Shown here: one piece after another, positions 15,052-23,985 of the stretch
Position numbering within the stretch: position 1 is the stretch's first letter
How the letters are laid out: each line of letters opens with the position of its first letter
Assembly (NCBI GenBank): GCA_964494645.1
Contig: CAZBSH010000018.1
Span: forward strand, 1-42,698
DNA from: Christensenella sp964494645
GTDB lineage: Bacteria > Bacillota > Clostridia > Christensenellales > Christensenellaceae
Reading direction: 5' to 3'
Length of the DNA: 42,698 nucleotides
Translations under genes and position numbers: made by a program
The notes under the pieces: generated by a model
The model's input: only the letters and a program-made list of their open reading frames with translations
Databases searched by the model: none
Told to the model about the DNA's origin: nothing

Positions 15052-16515
15052 ATGAACAGGGGAAGCGGGGTACTACTACATATCACATCCTTACCGTCTC
15101 CGTATGGCATCGGCACGCTTGGAAGAGCAGCGTATGATTTTGTTGATGCGCTTTATGAGGCAAAGCAGGCGTATTGGCAGATGCTGCCTACGCCGCCTAC
15201 AGGCTATGCAGACAGCCCGTATCAGGGGCTTTCCGCATTTGCAAATAATCCGTATTTTATTGATCTCGACTTGTTGATCGGGGATGGACTGCTGAGCAGG
15301 GAGGATATTGCGCCTCTTATAACGGACAGGCAGGGCGTTTCTCTTTTTAAAAACCAACTTCTTTATAAAGATGATATCTTAAAAAAGGCGTATCGCAACG
15401 GAATACAAAAATACAAAGACGAATTTACCGGCTATAAATATGCAAATGCCGATTGGTTGTTCGATTATTCATTGTTTGCCGTATTTCGCAGGCAGTTCAG
15501 GTCGCAGGGGTATTTTGACTGGGATGAGAAAGTAGCGCGGCGTGACCAGGCGGCAGTCATGCGGCTGGCGCAAGAACACGAAGAGGAAATCGAGGCGGTT
15601 CGCTTTGCACAGTTCTTGTTTGAAAAGCAGTGGTTTGCGCTAAAGGAATATGCGAATAAAAAAGGAATTCGTTTGATCGGAGATGTTCCGATCTATGTTT
15701 CTTATGACTCTGACGCGATGTGGGCACATCCGGAGTTGTTTTTGCAAAACGATCTGGTAGCGGGGACGCCACCGGACTATTTTAGCAAGCAAGGACAGAT
15801 GTGGGACAACCCGCTTTATGACTGGGACTATATGCGCGAACATGGTTTTTCGTGGTGGATCGAGAGGGTCAAGCGGTGTTTTGCTTTCTTTGATGTGATC
15901 CGCATCGACCATTTTCGCGGGTTTGAATCATTCTATGCGATCCCCAAGGATAAAAAGCCAAAGGATGGGCACTGGATCAAGGGACCGGGGCATGATCTGT
16001 TTGAAGCGATCAAGCGAGAGATACCTTGTCCCGCGATCATTGCGGAAGACTTAGGGCTGATCACGCAGGAGGTGCGTGACTTTTTAGGGCAATGCGGGTT
16101 TCCGGGAAATAAGGTTTTGCAATTTGCGTTTGGAGAGAAAAACAGTGAGCATTTGCCGCATAATTATCCGCATCATTGCGTAGTGTATACAGGAACGCAC
16201 GACAATGATACGGTCAAAGGGTGGTTTTCACATCTCGAAGATGGAGATAAAAAAAGGCTATTTTCTTATCTTGGGCATGAGTGTACCCAAAATGAAGCGG
16301 CGGCAGAGCTTATGCGTCTTGCAATGATGAGTGTTGCGGATATTTGTATCATACCGATGCAGGATATTTTGAATATGGGAACAACGGCACGCATGAATTA
16401 TCCGGGAAAGGCGCTCGGATATTGGAAGTGGCGCATGAAGCAGGGGGCATTCTCTAATAAAAAGATAACAGATTTACGAGAAATGACGGAGCTTTACGGG
16501 CGTACCTGTGAATAA
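15052..16515 (+). CDS. malQ: 4-alpha-glucanotransferase
   Basis: A 487-aa glycoside hydrolase family 77 enzyme (amylomaltase) that transfers glucan segments between maltodextrins. It opens with RGSGVLLHITSLPSPYGIGTLG. The nucleophile motif is RIDHFRGFESFYAIP, the acid/base motif is AEDLGLIT, and THDNDTVKGWF is the third catalytic block. It is the first gene of the glycogen operon and salvages short oligosaccharides left by phosphorylase. GATGGAGAATGG precedes the ATG. Confidence 0.95.
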   Translation: MNRGSGVLLHITSLPSPYGIGTLGRAAYDFVDALYEAKQAYWQMLPTPPTGYADSPYQGLSAFANNPYFIDLDLLIGDGLLSREDIAPLITDRQGVSLFKNQLLYKDDILKKAYRNGIQKYKDEFTGYKYANADWLFDYSLFAVFRRQFRSQGYFDWDEKVARRDQAAVMRLAQEHEEEIEAVRFAQFLFEKQWFALKEYANKKGIRLIGDVPIYVSYDSDAMWAHPELFLQNDLVAGTPPDYFSKQGQMWDNPLYDWDYMREHGFSWWIERVKRCFAFFDVIRIDHFRGFESFYAIPKDKKPKDGHWIKGPGHDLFEAIKREIPCPAIIAEDLGLITQEVRDFLGQCGFPGNKVLQFAFGEKNSEHLPHNYPHHCVVYTGTHDNDTVKGWFSHLEDGDKKRLFSYLGHECTQNEAAAELMRLAMMSVADICIIPMQDILNMGTTARMNYPGKALGYWKWRMKQGAFSNKKITDLREMTELYGRTCE

Positions 16516-16571
16516 TAAAAACCGGCTGAAAAGTCGTTTGAATTTAGAAAAATGTGATGGAGGAATAAAAA

Positions 16572-17960
16572 ATGAAAATTGATTTTAACAACATGCTGGC
16601 GAAAAACGTAGGAAAGCACGGACTTACAGAGGAACAGATCAAAAAAATGAGCGAAAAAATTGCGATGGTACACCGCAATATGAATGAAAAAAAAGCTTCC
16701 ATGGCGTGGCGCGCTTTGCCGTATAATCAAAAAGAGATCGTTGAAGATATGAAAGAAGAAGCACGGCGCATCAATGAGAATTTTGAAAACTTTGTTGTGT
16801 TGGGGATCGGCGGTAGCGCGCTTGGTTCAAAAGCGTTATTTACCGGTACCAAGCATTTGAAATACAATGAAATTTCACAAGAAAAACGGGGAGGCGTACG
16901 TTTTTATGTGGTAGATAACGTAGATCCGGACGGGATAAACGCGCTGCTTGATGTGATCGATATAAAAAAGACGTGTTTCCATGTTATTACGAAAAGCGGT
17001 AACACGGTCGAAACGATGTCTCAGTTTATGATCGTTCTTGCAAAGCTCAAAGAAGAGATGGGCGATCATTACAAAGATAATATCGTGATCACCACAGATA
17101 AAGAAAACGGGATCATGAAAAAGATATCCAACCAGTACGGCTTTAAGACATATACCGTGCCGGATGGCGTGGGCGGACGTTTTTCTGTGCTGTGTCCGGT
17201 GGGATTGCTTTCGGCGGCAGTTCTTAACATCGATATCGACGCGCTTCTTGGCGGCGCGGCTGCAATGGACGCGGCATGCACAAGGGAAAACCTGTGGGAA
17301 AATCCGGCATATATGTATGCCCTGTTGTATTGCGCTGCAATGGAAAATGGCGTGAATATCTCAGTGATGATGCCGTATGCGGATGGCCTGCTCAATATGG
17401 CGGAATGGTATGCGCAGCTTTGGGCGGAGTCCCTTGGCAAGCATTACGGAAACGACGGCAGTGAAGTATATACCGGGCAGACGCCCGTGCGCGCGCTGGG
17501 TGTTACAGATCAGCACTCGCAGGTGCAGCTTTATACGGAAGGACCGTTTGATAAGATCATTGCTTTTGTGGATGTAGAAGAGTTTAATACACAGCTCACG
17601 ATCCCGGCGGCGCCTATCGATGTGATGGACGCGGCATATTTGCAGGGACAGACCGTCAATAAGCTGATTGCATCTGAGATGCGCGCGACGGAATATGCGG
17701 TTACGAAATCAGGCAAGATGAATATGCGTATCACGCTCGAAAAGATGGATGCGCACAACATCGGCGCAATGTTTTGTTTGCTTGAAATGGCGACGGCGGC
17801 AGCGGGAGAGTTACTGGAAATCAACGCATTTGACCAGCCGGGTGTAGAGGAAGGCAAAATCGCAACGTTTGCCCTGATGGGACGTGAGGGATATGAAAAA
17901 AAGGCGGAGGAGTTAAATCAGGCTTCCGCAAAAGACAATCAGTTTATTTATAGCGTATAG
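16572..17960 (+). CDS. pgi: Glucose-6-phosphate isomerase
   Basis: A 462-aa isomerase interconverting glucose-6-P and fructose-6-P. The phosphosugar-binding blocks GIGGSALGSKALF and ITKSGNTVETMSQF, the GGRFSVLCPVGL signature and the later DQHSQVQL segment are present. The length fits the shorter Bacillus-type enzymes. It is placed between malQ and glgB, linking glycogen turnover to glycolysis. GGAGGAA precedes the ATG. The 56-bp gap from malQ shows no terminator. Confidence 0.95.
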   Translation: MKIDFNNMLAKNVGKHGLTEEQIKKMSEKIAMVHRNMNEKKASMAWRALPYNQKEIVEDMKEEARRINENFENFVVLGIGGSALGSKALFTGTKHLKYNEISQEKRGGVRFYVVDNVDPDGINALLDVIDIKKTCFHVITKSGNTVETMSQFMIVLAKLKEEMGDHYKDNIVITTDKENGIMKKISNQYGFKTYTVPDGVGGRFSVLCPVGLLSAAVLNIDIDALLGGAAAMDAACTRENLWENPAYMYALLYCAAMENGVNISVMMPYADGLLNMAEWYAQLWAESLGKHYGNDGSEVYTGQTPVRALGVTDQHSQVQLYTEGPFDKIIAFVDVEEFNTQLTIPAAPIDVMDAAYLQGQTVNKLIASEMRATEYAVTKSGKMNMRITLEKMDAHNIGAMFCLLEMATAAAGELLEINAFDQPGVEEGKIATFALMGREGYEKKAEELNQASAKDNQFIYSV

Positions 17961-17999
17961 CAATAAAGATCCGGACGAAGCAGACGGAAGGTGAATAGG

Positions 18000-19916
18000 A
18001 TGCAAGACGCGTGGAAGAGATATTTGCCGGAACACGAGATATATTTGTTCAATACGGGCGAGGCACAACGTGCGTATGATTTTTTTGGATGTCACTATAT
18101 AAAAGAAATCGGTATGCATCGTTTCTGTGTATGGGCTCCAAACGCGCGGAGCTTGAGCATCGTGGGGGATTTCAACGAATGGGATGTGGGCGCAAATCCG
18201 ATGGAGCTTTGCCAAAATGGCGTGTGGGCGGCTTTTGTGCCGAATCTTGCGGATGGCGAGAACTATAAATATGCCGTGCATGGTTATGACGGCAGCCGTA
18301 TCTTAAAGTGCGATCCCTTTGCCTTCCATTGCGAGGTACGACCGCAGACTGCTTCTAAAGTATGGGATATTGGCGGATATGAATGGCGCGATCATGCTTA
18401 TATGCAAAAGCGCATCAAGAAAAAACCGCTGAACGATGCTGTTTCGATCTATGAGCTGCATATCGGTTCTTGGCGGACAAAAGAGGGCTATCGGTTTCCA
18501 AGCTTTCGCGAGGTAGCGGACGAATTGGCGGATTATGCTTCTGACATGGGCTATACGCATGTGGAGATCATGCCTGTGGCGGAATATCCGTATGATGGGT
18601 CGTGGGGGTATCAGATTACGGCTTTTTACGCGATCACCTCGCGTTATGGCACGCCGCAGGATTTCATGTATTTCGTAGATAAGCTTCATTCCCGCGGAAT
18701 CGGCGTGATCATGGATTGGGTGCCCGGACATTTTCCAAAGGACGAACATGGTCTCGCAAGATTCGACGGGACGCATCTATTTGAACACGAAAACATATTA
18801 CAGCGAGAGCATCCGCAATGGGGTACTCTTATCTTTAATTATGGTCGGCCGGAGGTTGTGAGCTTTCTTGTTTCAAATGCCATGTTTTTTATGGATAAAT
18901 ACCATATAGACGGGCTGCGCGTGGATGCGGTCACGTCTATGCTGTATTTGAACTATGCGCGCGATGGGTATTTTGTACCCAACGAAGAGGGTGGCAACAT
19001 CGATCTGAATGCGGTAAAGTTTCTAAAGAAGGTCAATAGCGTTGTGCTGACAAATTACGCAGGGACGATGACGATTGCTGAAGAAAGTACGGCCTATCCA
19101 ATGATCACCAAGCCGCCTTACGACGGGGGACTGGGATTTACATTCAAATGGAATATGGGATTTATGCATGATACGCTCGCTTATATGGAAATGGATCACT
19201 ATTTCCGTCAGTTTGAGCACAGTAAAATGAGTTTTTCGATGTATTACGCGTTTTCGGAAAACTATATTCTGGCATATTCGCATGACGAAGTTGTGCACGG
19301 CAAGAAATCTATGGTTGATAAAATGTTCGGCGATTATTGGCAGAAGTTTGCCGCGCTGCGGACACTTTATGCGTTTATGTTTGCACATCCGGGCAAAAAA
19401 CTGATGTTTATGGGTGACGAATTTGCCCAATTTATAGAATGGGATTTTAGAAAACAACTGGATTGGTTTTTACTTGACTATGATTCGCACGCGGGGATGC
19501 AAAGATATGTCAAAAAGTTGAATGAGATATATCGTCAGCAAAACGCGCTTTTTGAGGTGGATGACAGTTGGGATGGCTTTACGTGGCTTAATGTGGAAGA
19601 TAACGAAAGAAGCGTATATGCTTTTATGCGCAACGCGGACGACAAGCATGTGGTGTGCGTAGTAAACTATACACCCGTTGTTCGCGAAAATTACTGGATC
19701 GCGTTGCCCTCCGGGGGAAAGCTTAAGCTGCTTCTTAACAGCGACGATACGGCGTACGGGGGTTCAGGTATAAAAAGTGCGCGTACGTGCACAACACAAA
19801 AAAAGGGAATCAATGGTTTTGAGTATAGCGCAGTCGTGACAGTGCCGCCGCTTGGCGCGCTGTATTACGAATTTGTCGCAAATGAAGAGGAAAAGGGGTT
19901 GACGCTCAATGATTAA
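18000..19916 (+). CDS. glgB: 1,4-alpha-glucan branching enzyme
   Basis: A 638-aa GH13 enzyme that makes alpha-1,6 branches in glycogen. An N-terminal CBM48-like domain (RFCVWAPNARSLSIVGDFNEW) is followed by the catalytic barrel with DWVPGHFP, the nucleophile block GLRVDAVTSMLYL, the acid/base block IAEESTAYP, and SHDEVVHGKKS. A GTG 9 nt upstream is in frame, but GGAAGG lies directly against it and 8 nt before the ATG at 18000, so the ATG is chosen. The 3' end overlaps glgC by 8 bp. Confidence 0.95.
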   Translation: MQDAWKRYLPEHEIYLFNTGEAQRAYDFFGCHYIKEIGMHRFCVWAPNARSLSIVGDFNEWDVGANPMELCQNGVWAAFVPNLADGENYKYAVHGYDGSRILKCDPFAFHCEVRPQTASKVWDIGGYEWRDHAYMQKRIKKKPLNDAVSIYELHIGSWRTKEGYRFPSFREVADELADYASDMGYTHVEIMPVAEYPYDGSWGYQITAFYAITSRYGTPQDFMYFVDKLHSRGIGVIMDWVPGHFPKDEHGLARFDGTHLFEHENILQREHPQWGTLIFNYGRPEVVSFLVSNAMFFMDKYHIDGLRVDAVTSMLYLNYARDGYFVPNEEGGNIDLNAVKFLKKVNSVVLTNYAGTMTIAEESTAYPMITKPPYDGGLGFTFKWNMGFMHDTLAYMEMDHYFRQFEHSKMSFSMYYAFSENYILAYSHDEVVHGKKSMVDKMFGDYWQKFAALRTLYAFMFAHPGKKLMFMGDEFAQFIEWDFRKQLDWFLLDYDSHAGMQRYVKKLNEIYRQQNALFEVDDSWDGFTWLNVEDNERSVYAFMRNADDKHVVCVVNYTPVVRENYWIALPSGGKLKLLLNSDDTAYGGSGIKSARTCTTQKKGINGFEYSAVVTVPPLGALYYEFVANEEEKGLTLND

Positions 19917-21120
19917 GAAGAAAAAAGTGGTTGCGATGCTTCTTGCCGGAGGGCAGGGAAGCAGGCTAGGGGTGCTCACAAAGCACAGAGCCAAACCGGC
20001 TGTAACGTATGGAGGGAAGTATCGTATCATTGATTTTCCGCTCTCGAACTGTATCCATTCCGGTATTGATACGGTAGGGGTGCTAACACAGTATGAACCG
20101 CTGGAATTGAATGCGTACATTGGTACGGGAGCGTCGTGGGATCTGGACAGTATGACGGGCGGAGCGTTTGTATTGCCGCCGTATGTAAAAGGAGAGCGGG
20201 GCGAGTGGTATTCCGGTACGGCGAATGCGATCTATCAGAATATCTATTTTATAGAGCGGTATGATCCCCAATATATCGTCGTGCTTTCGGGCGACCATAT
20301 TTACAAGATGGATTACAGCCAGATGATCTCGTTTCATGAGGAAAACAATGCAGACGCTACCATTGCGGTCATTGAGGTTTCCATGGAGGAAGCGTCGCGC
20401 TTTGGGATCATGAATACGGACGACGATTTGCGGATCATTGATTTTGAAGAAAAACCCAAAAAACCGAAAAGTAATATGGCTTCGATGGGTGTGTATGTGT
20501 TCAATTGGAAAAAGGTGCGGGAATACCTTGTTGCGGATTCAAAAGACGAGAAATCTTCCAACGATTTTGGAAAGAATATTATCCCCAAAATGTTGGATGC
20601 GGGCGAGAGGATGTTCGCATATCCCTACAAGGGATATTGGAAGGATGTCGGGACGATTGATTCGCTTTGGGAGGCGAATATGGAGCTGCTGCACGACAAT
20701 CCGGGGCTTGACCTTTATGACGATCCGTGGCGTATTTTTTCGCACAATCCAAACAAGCCGCCGCATTTTGTGGATCAGGATGCGAAAATCAAAAACAGCT
20801 TGATTTCCGAGGGATGTTATATTTACGGAACAGTGGAAAACAGTATTCTTTCCGCCGGTGTCACGGTGGAAAAGGGCGCGGTAGTGCGCGACAGCATTAT
20901 TATGCAGGAGACGTTGATCTGTGAAAAAAGCAAGGTCATTATGAGCATTGTTGATGAGGAAGTTAAAGTTGAGCGGTGTGCTGTGGTCGGTGGCGGCGGT
21001 TCTATAGCAGTCGTAGGAAGCAAAGCGGTGATCCGTGAAGGCGCTAAGGTAGAAGCGGGGGAAAGCATACCTGCCAAGCGCATTGTAAAAAATCCGGCAG
21101 GGGGTGACGTAGAATGTTAA
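19909..21120 (+). CDS. glgC: Glucose-1-phosphate adenylyltransferase, catalytic subunit
   Basis: 403 aa. It makes ADP-glucose from glucose-1-P and ATP, the committed step of glycogen synthesis. The nucleotide-binding block MLLAGGQGSRLGVLTKHRAKPAV, the FPLSNC block, the GTANAIYQN region, the catalytic SGDHIYKMDY and the sugar-phosphate block FEEKPKKPKS are intact. A left-handed beta-helix domain follows at the C-terminus. It overlaps glgB by 8 bp and glgD by 7 bp, so it is translationally coupled and probably forms a GlgC/GlgD complex. Confidence 0.96.
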   Translation: MIKKKKVVAMLLAGGQGSRLGVLTKHRAKPAVTYGGKYRIIDFPLSNCIHSGIDTVGVLTQYEPLELNAYIGTGASWDLDSMTGGAFVLPPYVKGERGEWYSGTANAIYQNIYFIERYDPQYIVVLSGDHIYKMDYSQMISFHEENNADATIAVIEVSMEEASRFGIMNTDDDLRIIDFEEKPKKPKSNMASMGVYVFNWKKVREYLVADSKDEKSSNDFGKNIIPKMLDAGERMFAYPYKGYWKDVGTIDSLWEANMELLHDNPGLDLYDDPWRIFSHNPNKPPHFVDQDAKIKNSLISEGCYIYGTVENSILSAGVTVEKGAVVRDSIIMQETLICEKSKVIMSIVDEEVKVERCAVVGGGGSIAVVGSKAVIREGAKVEAGESIPAKRIVKNPAGGDVEC

Positions 21121-22241
21121 GGGATACATTTGGGCTTATTTATGCAGGCGAACAAAACATCAATCTGCGCGAACTGGTTTATTTGCGCACAGTGGGCGCA
21201 CTTCCGGTAGGGGGACGCTATCGCGCGATTGACTTTATACTTTCTAACATGGTAAATTCCGGGATACGCAATGTGGGCGTCATTGCCCAGCGCAGTTATC
21301 ATTCTTTGATGGATCATCTGGGATCCGGAAAGGAATGGGATTTGTCGCGTAAAAACGATGGATTGTTTATTTTGCCGCCGTTTTCCAGTGCGGAAAACAT
21401 GGGTTCTTACCGCGGCGTGGTAGACGCGATCAAGGGCGTGATGAGTTACATTTCGCGCTCCAAGCAGCAATACTGTGTTTTTTCGGGTTCGTTTACGATC
21501 TATAATATGGCGCTTGACGACATGGTGCAATACCATCTTGACACCGGCGCGGATATCACAATGCTGTATAACGAGGAGGAAGCGGAGGACTTCAAGGGCG
21601 AGCGTTATAACGATGTTCGGTTGCATCTAAACGACGAAGGGCGACTGATTGACCTTGAGATCAACGCGGCGCTGAGCGATTCTAAGAAAGTCGGCATGGA
21701 TACGTACGTGATTCGCAAAGACTTGCTGGAATATCTTGTGGAAGATTGTATGTCGCGTGGAAAGTATAATTTTGTGAGCGATCTTTTAATGAACAATTTG
21801 AACCGTATTAAAATCATGGGATACCGGCACGACGGATATGTGGGACGGCTGCATTCGGTCGCCTCTTATTATAAGCTGAACATGGATTTTCTTGATCCGG
21901 CGGTACAAAAAGATCTTTTTTATGACAATAACCAGATCTATACCAAAATCAAGGATGAGGTTCCTGCGAAATATGCAAAAACGTCCAATGTGAAAAATTC
22001 GCTGGTAGCCAACGGCTGCATTATCGAGGGAGAGGTGGAAAACAGCATCTTGTTCCGCGGCGTCTATGTAGGCAAAGGGACAAAGATCAAAAACAGTATC
22101 ATTATGCAAAACAGCGAAGTATACAATAATTCGGATCTGGAATATGTGATACTGGATAAGTCTGTGAATATCCGGCAGGGACGCCGGTTGATCGGGGACG
22201 AGGTGTTTCCTGTCATTATCCGTAAGGGGGCGATCGTGTGA
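21114..22241 (+). CDS. glgD: GlgD, non-catalytic partner of GlgC
   Basis: A 375-aa GlgC paralogue. Compared with GlgC, the N-terminal LLAGGQGSRL loop is replaced by GLIYAGEQNINLREL and the catalytic GDH motif by SGSFTIYNM, so it should be inactive alone. The beta-helix C-terminal domain is kept. In Bacillota, GlgD associates with GlgC and changes its activity and regulation. Its 7-bp overlap with glgC fits equal production of both subunits. Confidence 0.93.
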   Translation: MLRDTFGLIYAGEQNINLRELVYLRTVGALPVGGRYRAIDFILSNMVNSGIRNVGVIAQRSYHSLMDHLGSGKEWDLSRKNDGLFILPPFSSAENMGSYRGVVDAIKGVMSYISRSKQQYCVFSGSFTIYNMALDDMVQYHLDTGADITMLYNEEEAEDFKGERYNDVRLHLNDEGRLIDLEINAALSDSKKVGMDTYVIRKDLLEYLVEDCMSRGKYNFVSDLLMNNLNRIKIMGYRHDGYVGRLHSVASYYKLNMDFLDPAVQKDLFYDNNQIYTKIKDEVPAKYAKTSNVKNSLVANGCIIEGEVENSILFRGVYVGKGTKIKNSIIMQNSEVYNNSDLEYVILDKSVNIRQGRRLIGDEVFPVIIRKGAIV

Positions 22242-23671
22242 GCAAATTGAAAGTCCTGATTGCGGGAGCGGAGGCGACGCCGTTTGCCAAAACAGGCGGT
22301 CTTGCCGATGTGATCGGCGCGTTGCCGCGCTCTCTTGCGAAGCAGGGGGTGGATGTGCGCGTGATCATGCCCAAACACAGCATCGTAAAGCAAAACTATG
22401 GTGACCGGTTGAAGGTTGTCGCGACGATGAACATTCAGATGGGCTGGCGTACGCTTTATATGGGTCTGGAAACGCTGACAAAAGAAGGCGTTCAGTATTA
22501 TTTTATTGACAACGAATATTATTTTGGCGATTGCATCTATAAAGGCGGTGATGCGGAGGCGGAGCAGTACGCATATTTTTGCCGCGCGGTGATCGAAGCG
22601 CTGCCTTATCTTGATTTTATGCCGGACGTGATCCATTGTAACGACTGGCATACGGCGATGATCCCGTTTCTGTTAAAAACGCAGTATTGCGATACGCCGC
22701 AGGGCAATGCGAAAACGATATTGACGATCCATAACCTGCAATATCAAGGACAGATTTCCTTTGACCTTGCGCGCGATCTATTGCAGGTGGATGACAAATA
22801 TTTTACGTCAGATTGTTTGGAAGCGTACGGCAGCGCCAATATGATGAAGGCAGGACTGTTGTTTGCGGACAAGATCACGACAGTGAGCCCGACATATGCG
22901 CGGGAAATACTTGATCCGTACTATGGACGCGGGATGGAAGGGATTCTTAACATGCGCAGGGAGGATCTCGTGGGGATACTGAACGGTATCGATGCGACGG
23001 AGTTTGATCCTGCCGGAGATGCATACCTTAAAAAAACATATTCACAGACGGATATGACCGGGAAATATGAGAACCGTAACGCATTGCTTGAGGAGCTCGG
23101 CGTGCGCGTGAATCCGGGAACGCCGGTGATTGGCATGGTTACGCGCTTGACAGAACAAAAAGGGCTTGATCTTGTTCGTGCGGTGCTCGAAGAAGTATTG
23201 TTTGAAAACGTTGCCTTTGTACTTCTGGGAAGCGGTGATGCGCAGTATGAAAATTACTTTAAATACATTGCCGGGCGTTATCCCGAAAAAACGGCGATCC
23301 GCATTGGCTACAGCGATCCGCTTGCGCACATGATTTATGCGGGAAGCGACTTTTTGCTTATGCCGTCTATGTTTGAGCCGTGCGGTATCTCGCAGATGAT
23401 TGCGCAGCGTTATGGCACACTGCCTATCGTACGCGAAACGGGAGGACTGGCGGATACGGTACAACCGTATAATATTTATTCGCAGGAAGGCAATGGGTTT
23501 TCATTTGCGAATTATAACGCGCACGAGATGCTGAATGTGATCCGTTTTGCGCTCACGGTATATGAAGACAAGCCGGCGCTTGCAAAGCTTGTGCGCGTGG
23601 CGATGGAGATTGACAATAGCTTCGATAAATCCGCGGCGGAATATGCGAAGCTATACAAAAGTATTTTATAA
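22238..23671 (+). CDS. glgA: Glycogen synthase (ADP-glucose)
   Basis: A 477-aa GT5 glycosyltransferase that extends alpha-1,4-glucan with ADP-glucose. The N-terminal K-T-G-G motif (FAKTGGLADVIGALP), the HCNDWHTA block, the TVSPTYAREI segment and the C-terminal catalytic block MPSMFEPCGISQMIAQRYG, with the E-x7-E pattern, are present. The start is GTG in a GTGA overlap with the glgD stop. The length is typical. Confidence 0.96.
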   Translation: MSKLKVLIAGAEATPFAKTGGLADVIGALPRSLAKQGVDVRVIMPKHSIVKQNYGDRLKVVATMNIQMGWRTLYMGLETLTKEGVQYYFIDNEYYFGDCIYKGGDAEAEQYAYFCRAVIEALPYLDFMPDVIHCNDWHTAMIPFLLKTQYCDTPQGNAKTILTIHNLQYQGQISFDLARDLLQVDDKYFTSDCLEAYGSANMMKAGLLFADKITTVSPTYAREILDPYYGRGMEGILNMRREDLVGILNGIDATEFDPAGDAYLKKTYSQTDMTGKYENRNALLEELGVRVNPGTPVIGMVTRLTEQKGLDLVRAVLEEVLFENVAFVLLGSGDAQYENYFKYIAGRYPEKTAIRIGYSDPLAHMIYAGSDFLLMPSMFEPCGISQMIAQRYGTLPIVRETGGLADTVQPYNIYSQEGNGFSFANYNAHEMLNVIRFALTVYEDKPALAKLVRVAMEIDNSFDKSAAEYAKLYKSIL

Positions 23672-23678
23672 AAAAAGC

Positions 23679-23972
23679 ATGGAGGAACAGGATCGGTTGA
23701 TGGAGCAGGACATAAAAAAAGAGGCGATCCAGCAGATCGCGGAGGAAATTGATACGCTAGAGATACAAGAAACTGAAGAGATTATCGACGAAGCAAGCCA
23801 TGTGGACGATTATACCGTGCCCGAAGCGGAGTTTTCGGAAGAGCTGCAAATCGAGGAGGAGCCGGATGTTTTTGCGGTGCTTGATGTGGGGCTGGCAGAG
23901 GCAGAAGAAGAACCGGAGGAAATGTTGAGCACGGAACTTCATCGTACGTGCGGCAAGCAAGAAGAGGAATGA
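23679..23972 (+). CDS. Small highly acidic protein between glgA and glgP
   Basis: No family recognised. From the ATG at 23679 the product is 97 aa, with 36 Asp/Glu against 5 Lys/Arg, probably helical near the N-terminus and otherwise low-complexity. The start is uncertain: GGAGG at 23681-23685 would better serve TTG at 23697 or ATG at 23700, giving 90-91 aa. It sits 8 nt after glgA and 13 nt before glgP in a tight operon. The frame is open for nearly 100 codons and ends just before the glgP SD, so it is probably translated. A role in glycogen enzyme binding or regulation is inference. Confidence 0.6.
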   Translation: MEEQDRLMEQDIKKEAIQQIAEEIDTLEIQETEEIIDEASHVDDYTVPEAEFSEELQIEEEPDVFAVLDVGLAEAEEEPEEMLSTELHRTCGKQEEE

Positions 23973-23985
23973 TGGAGGAGCCGAT

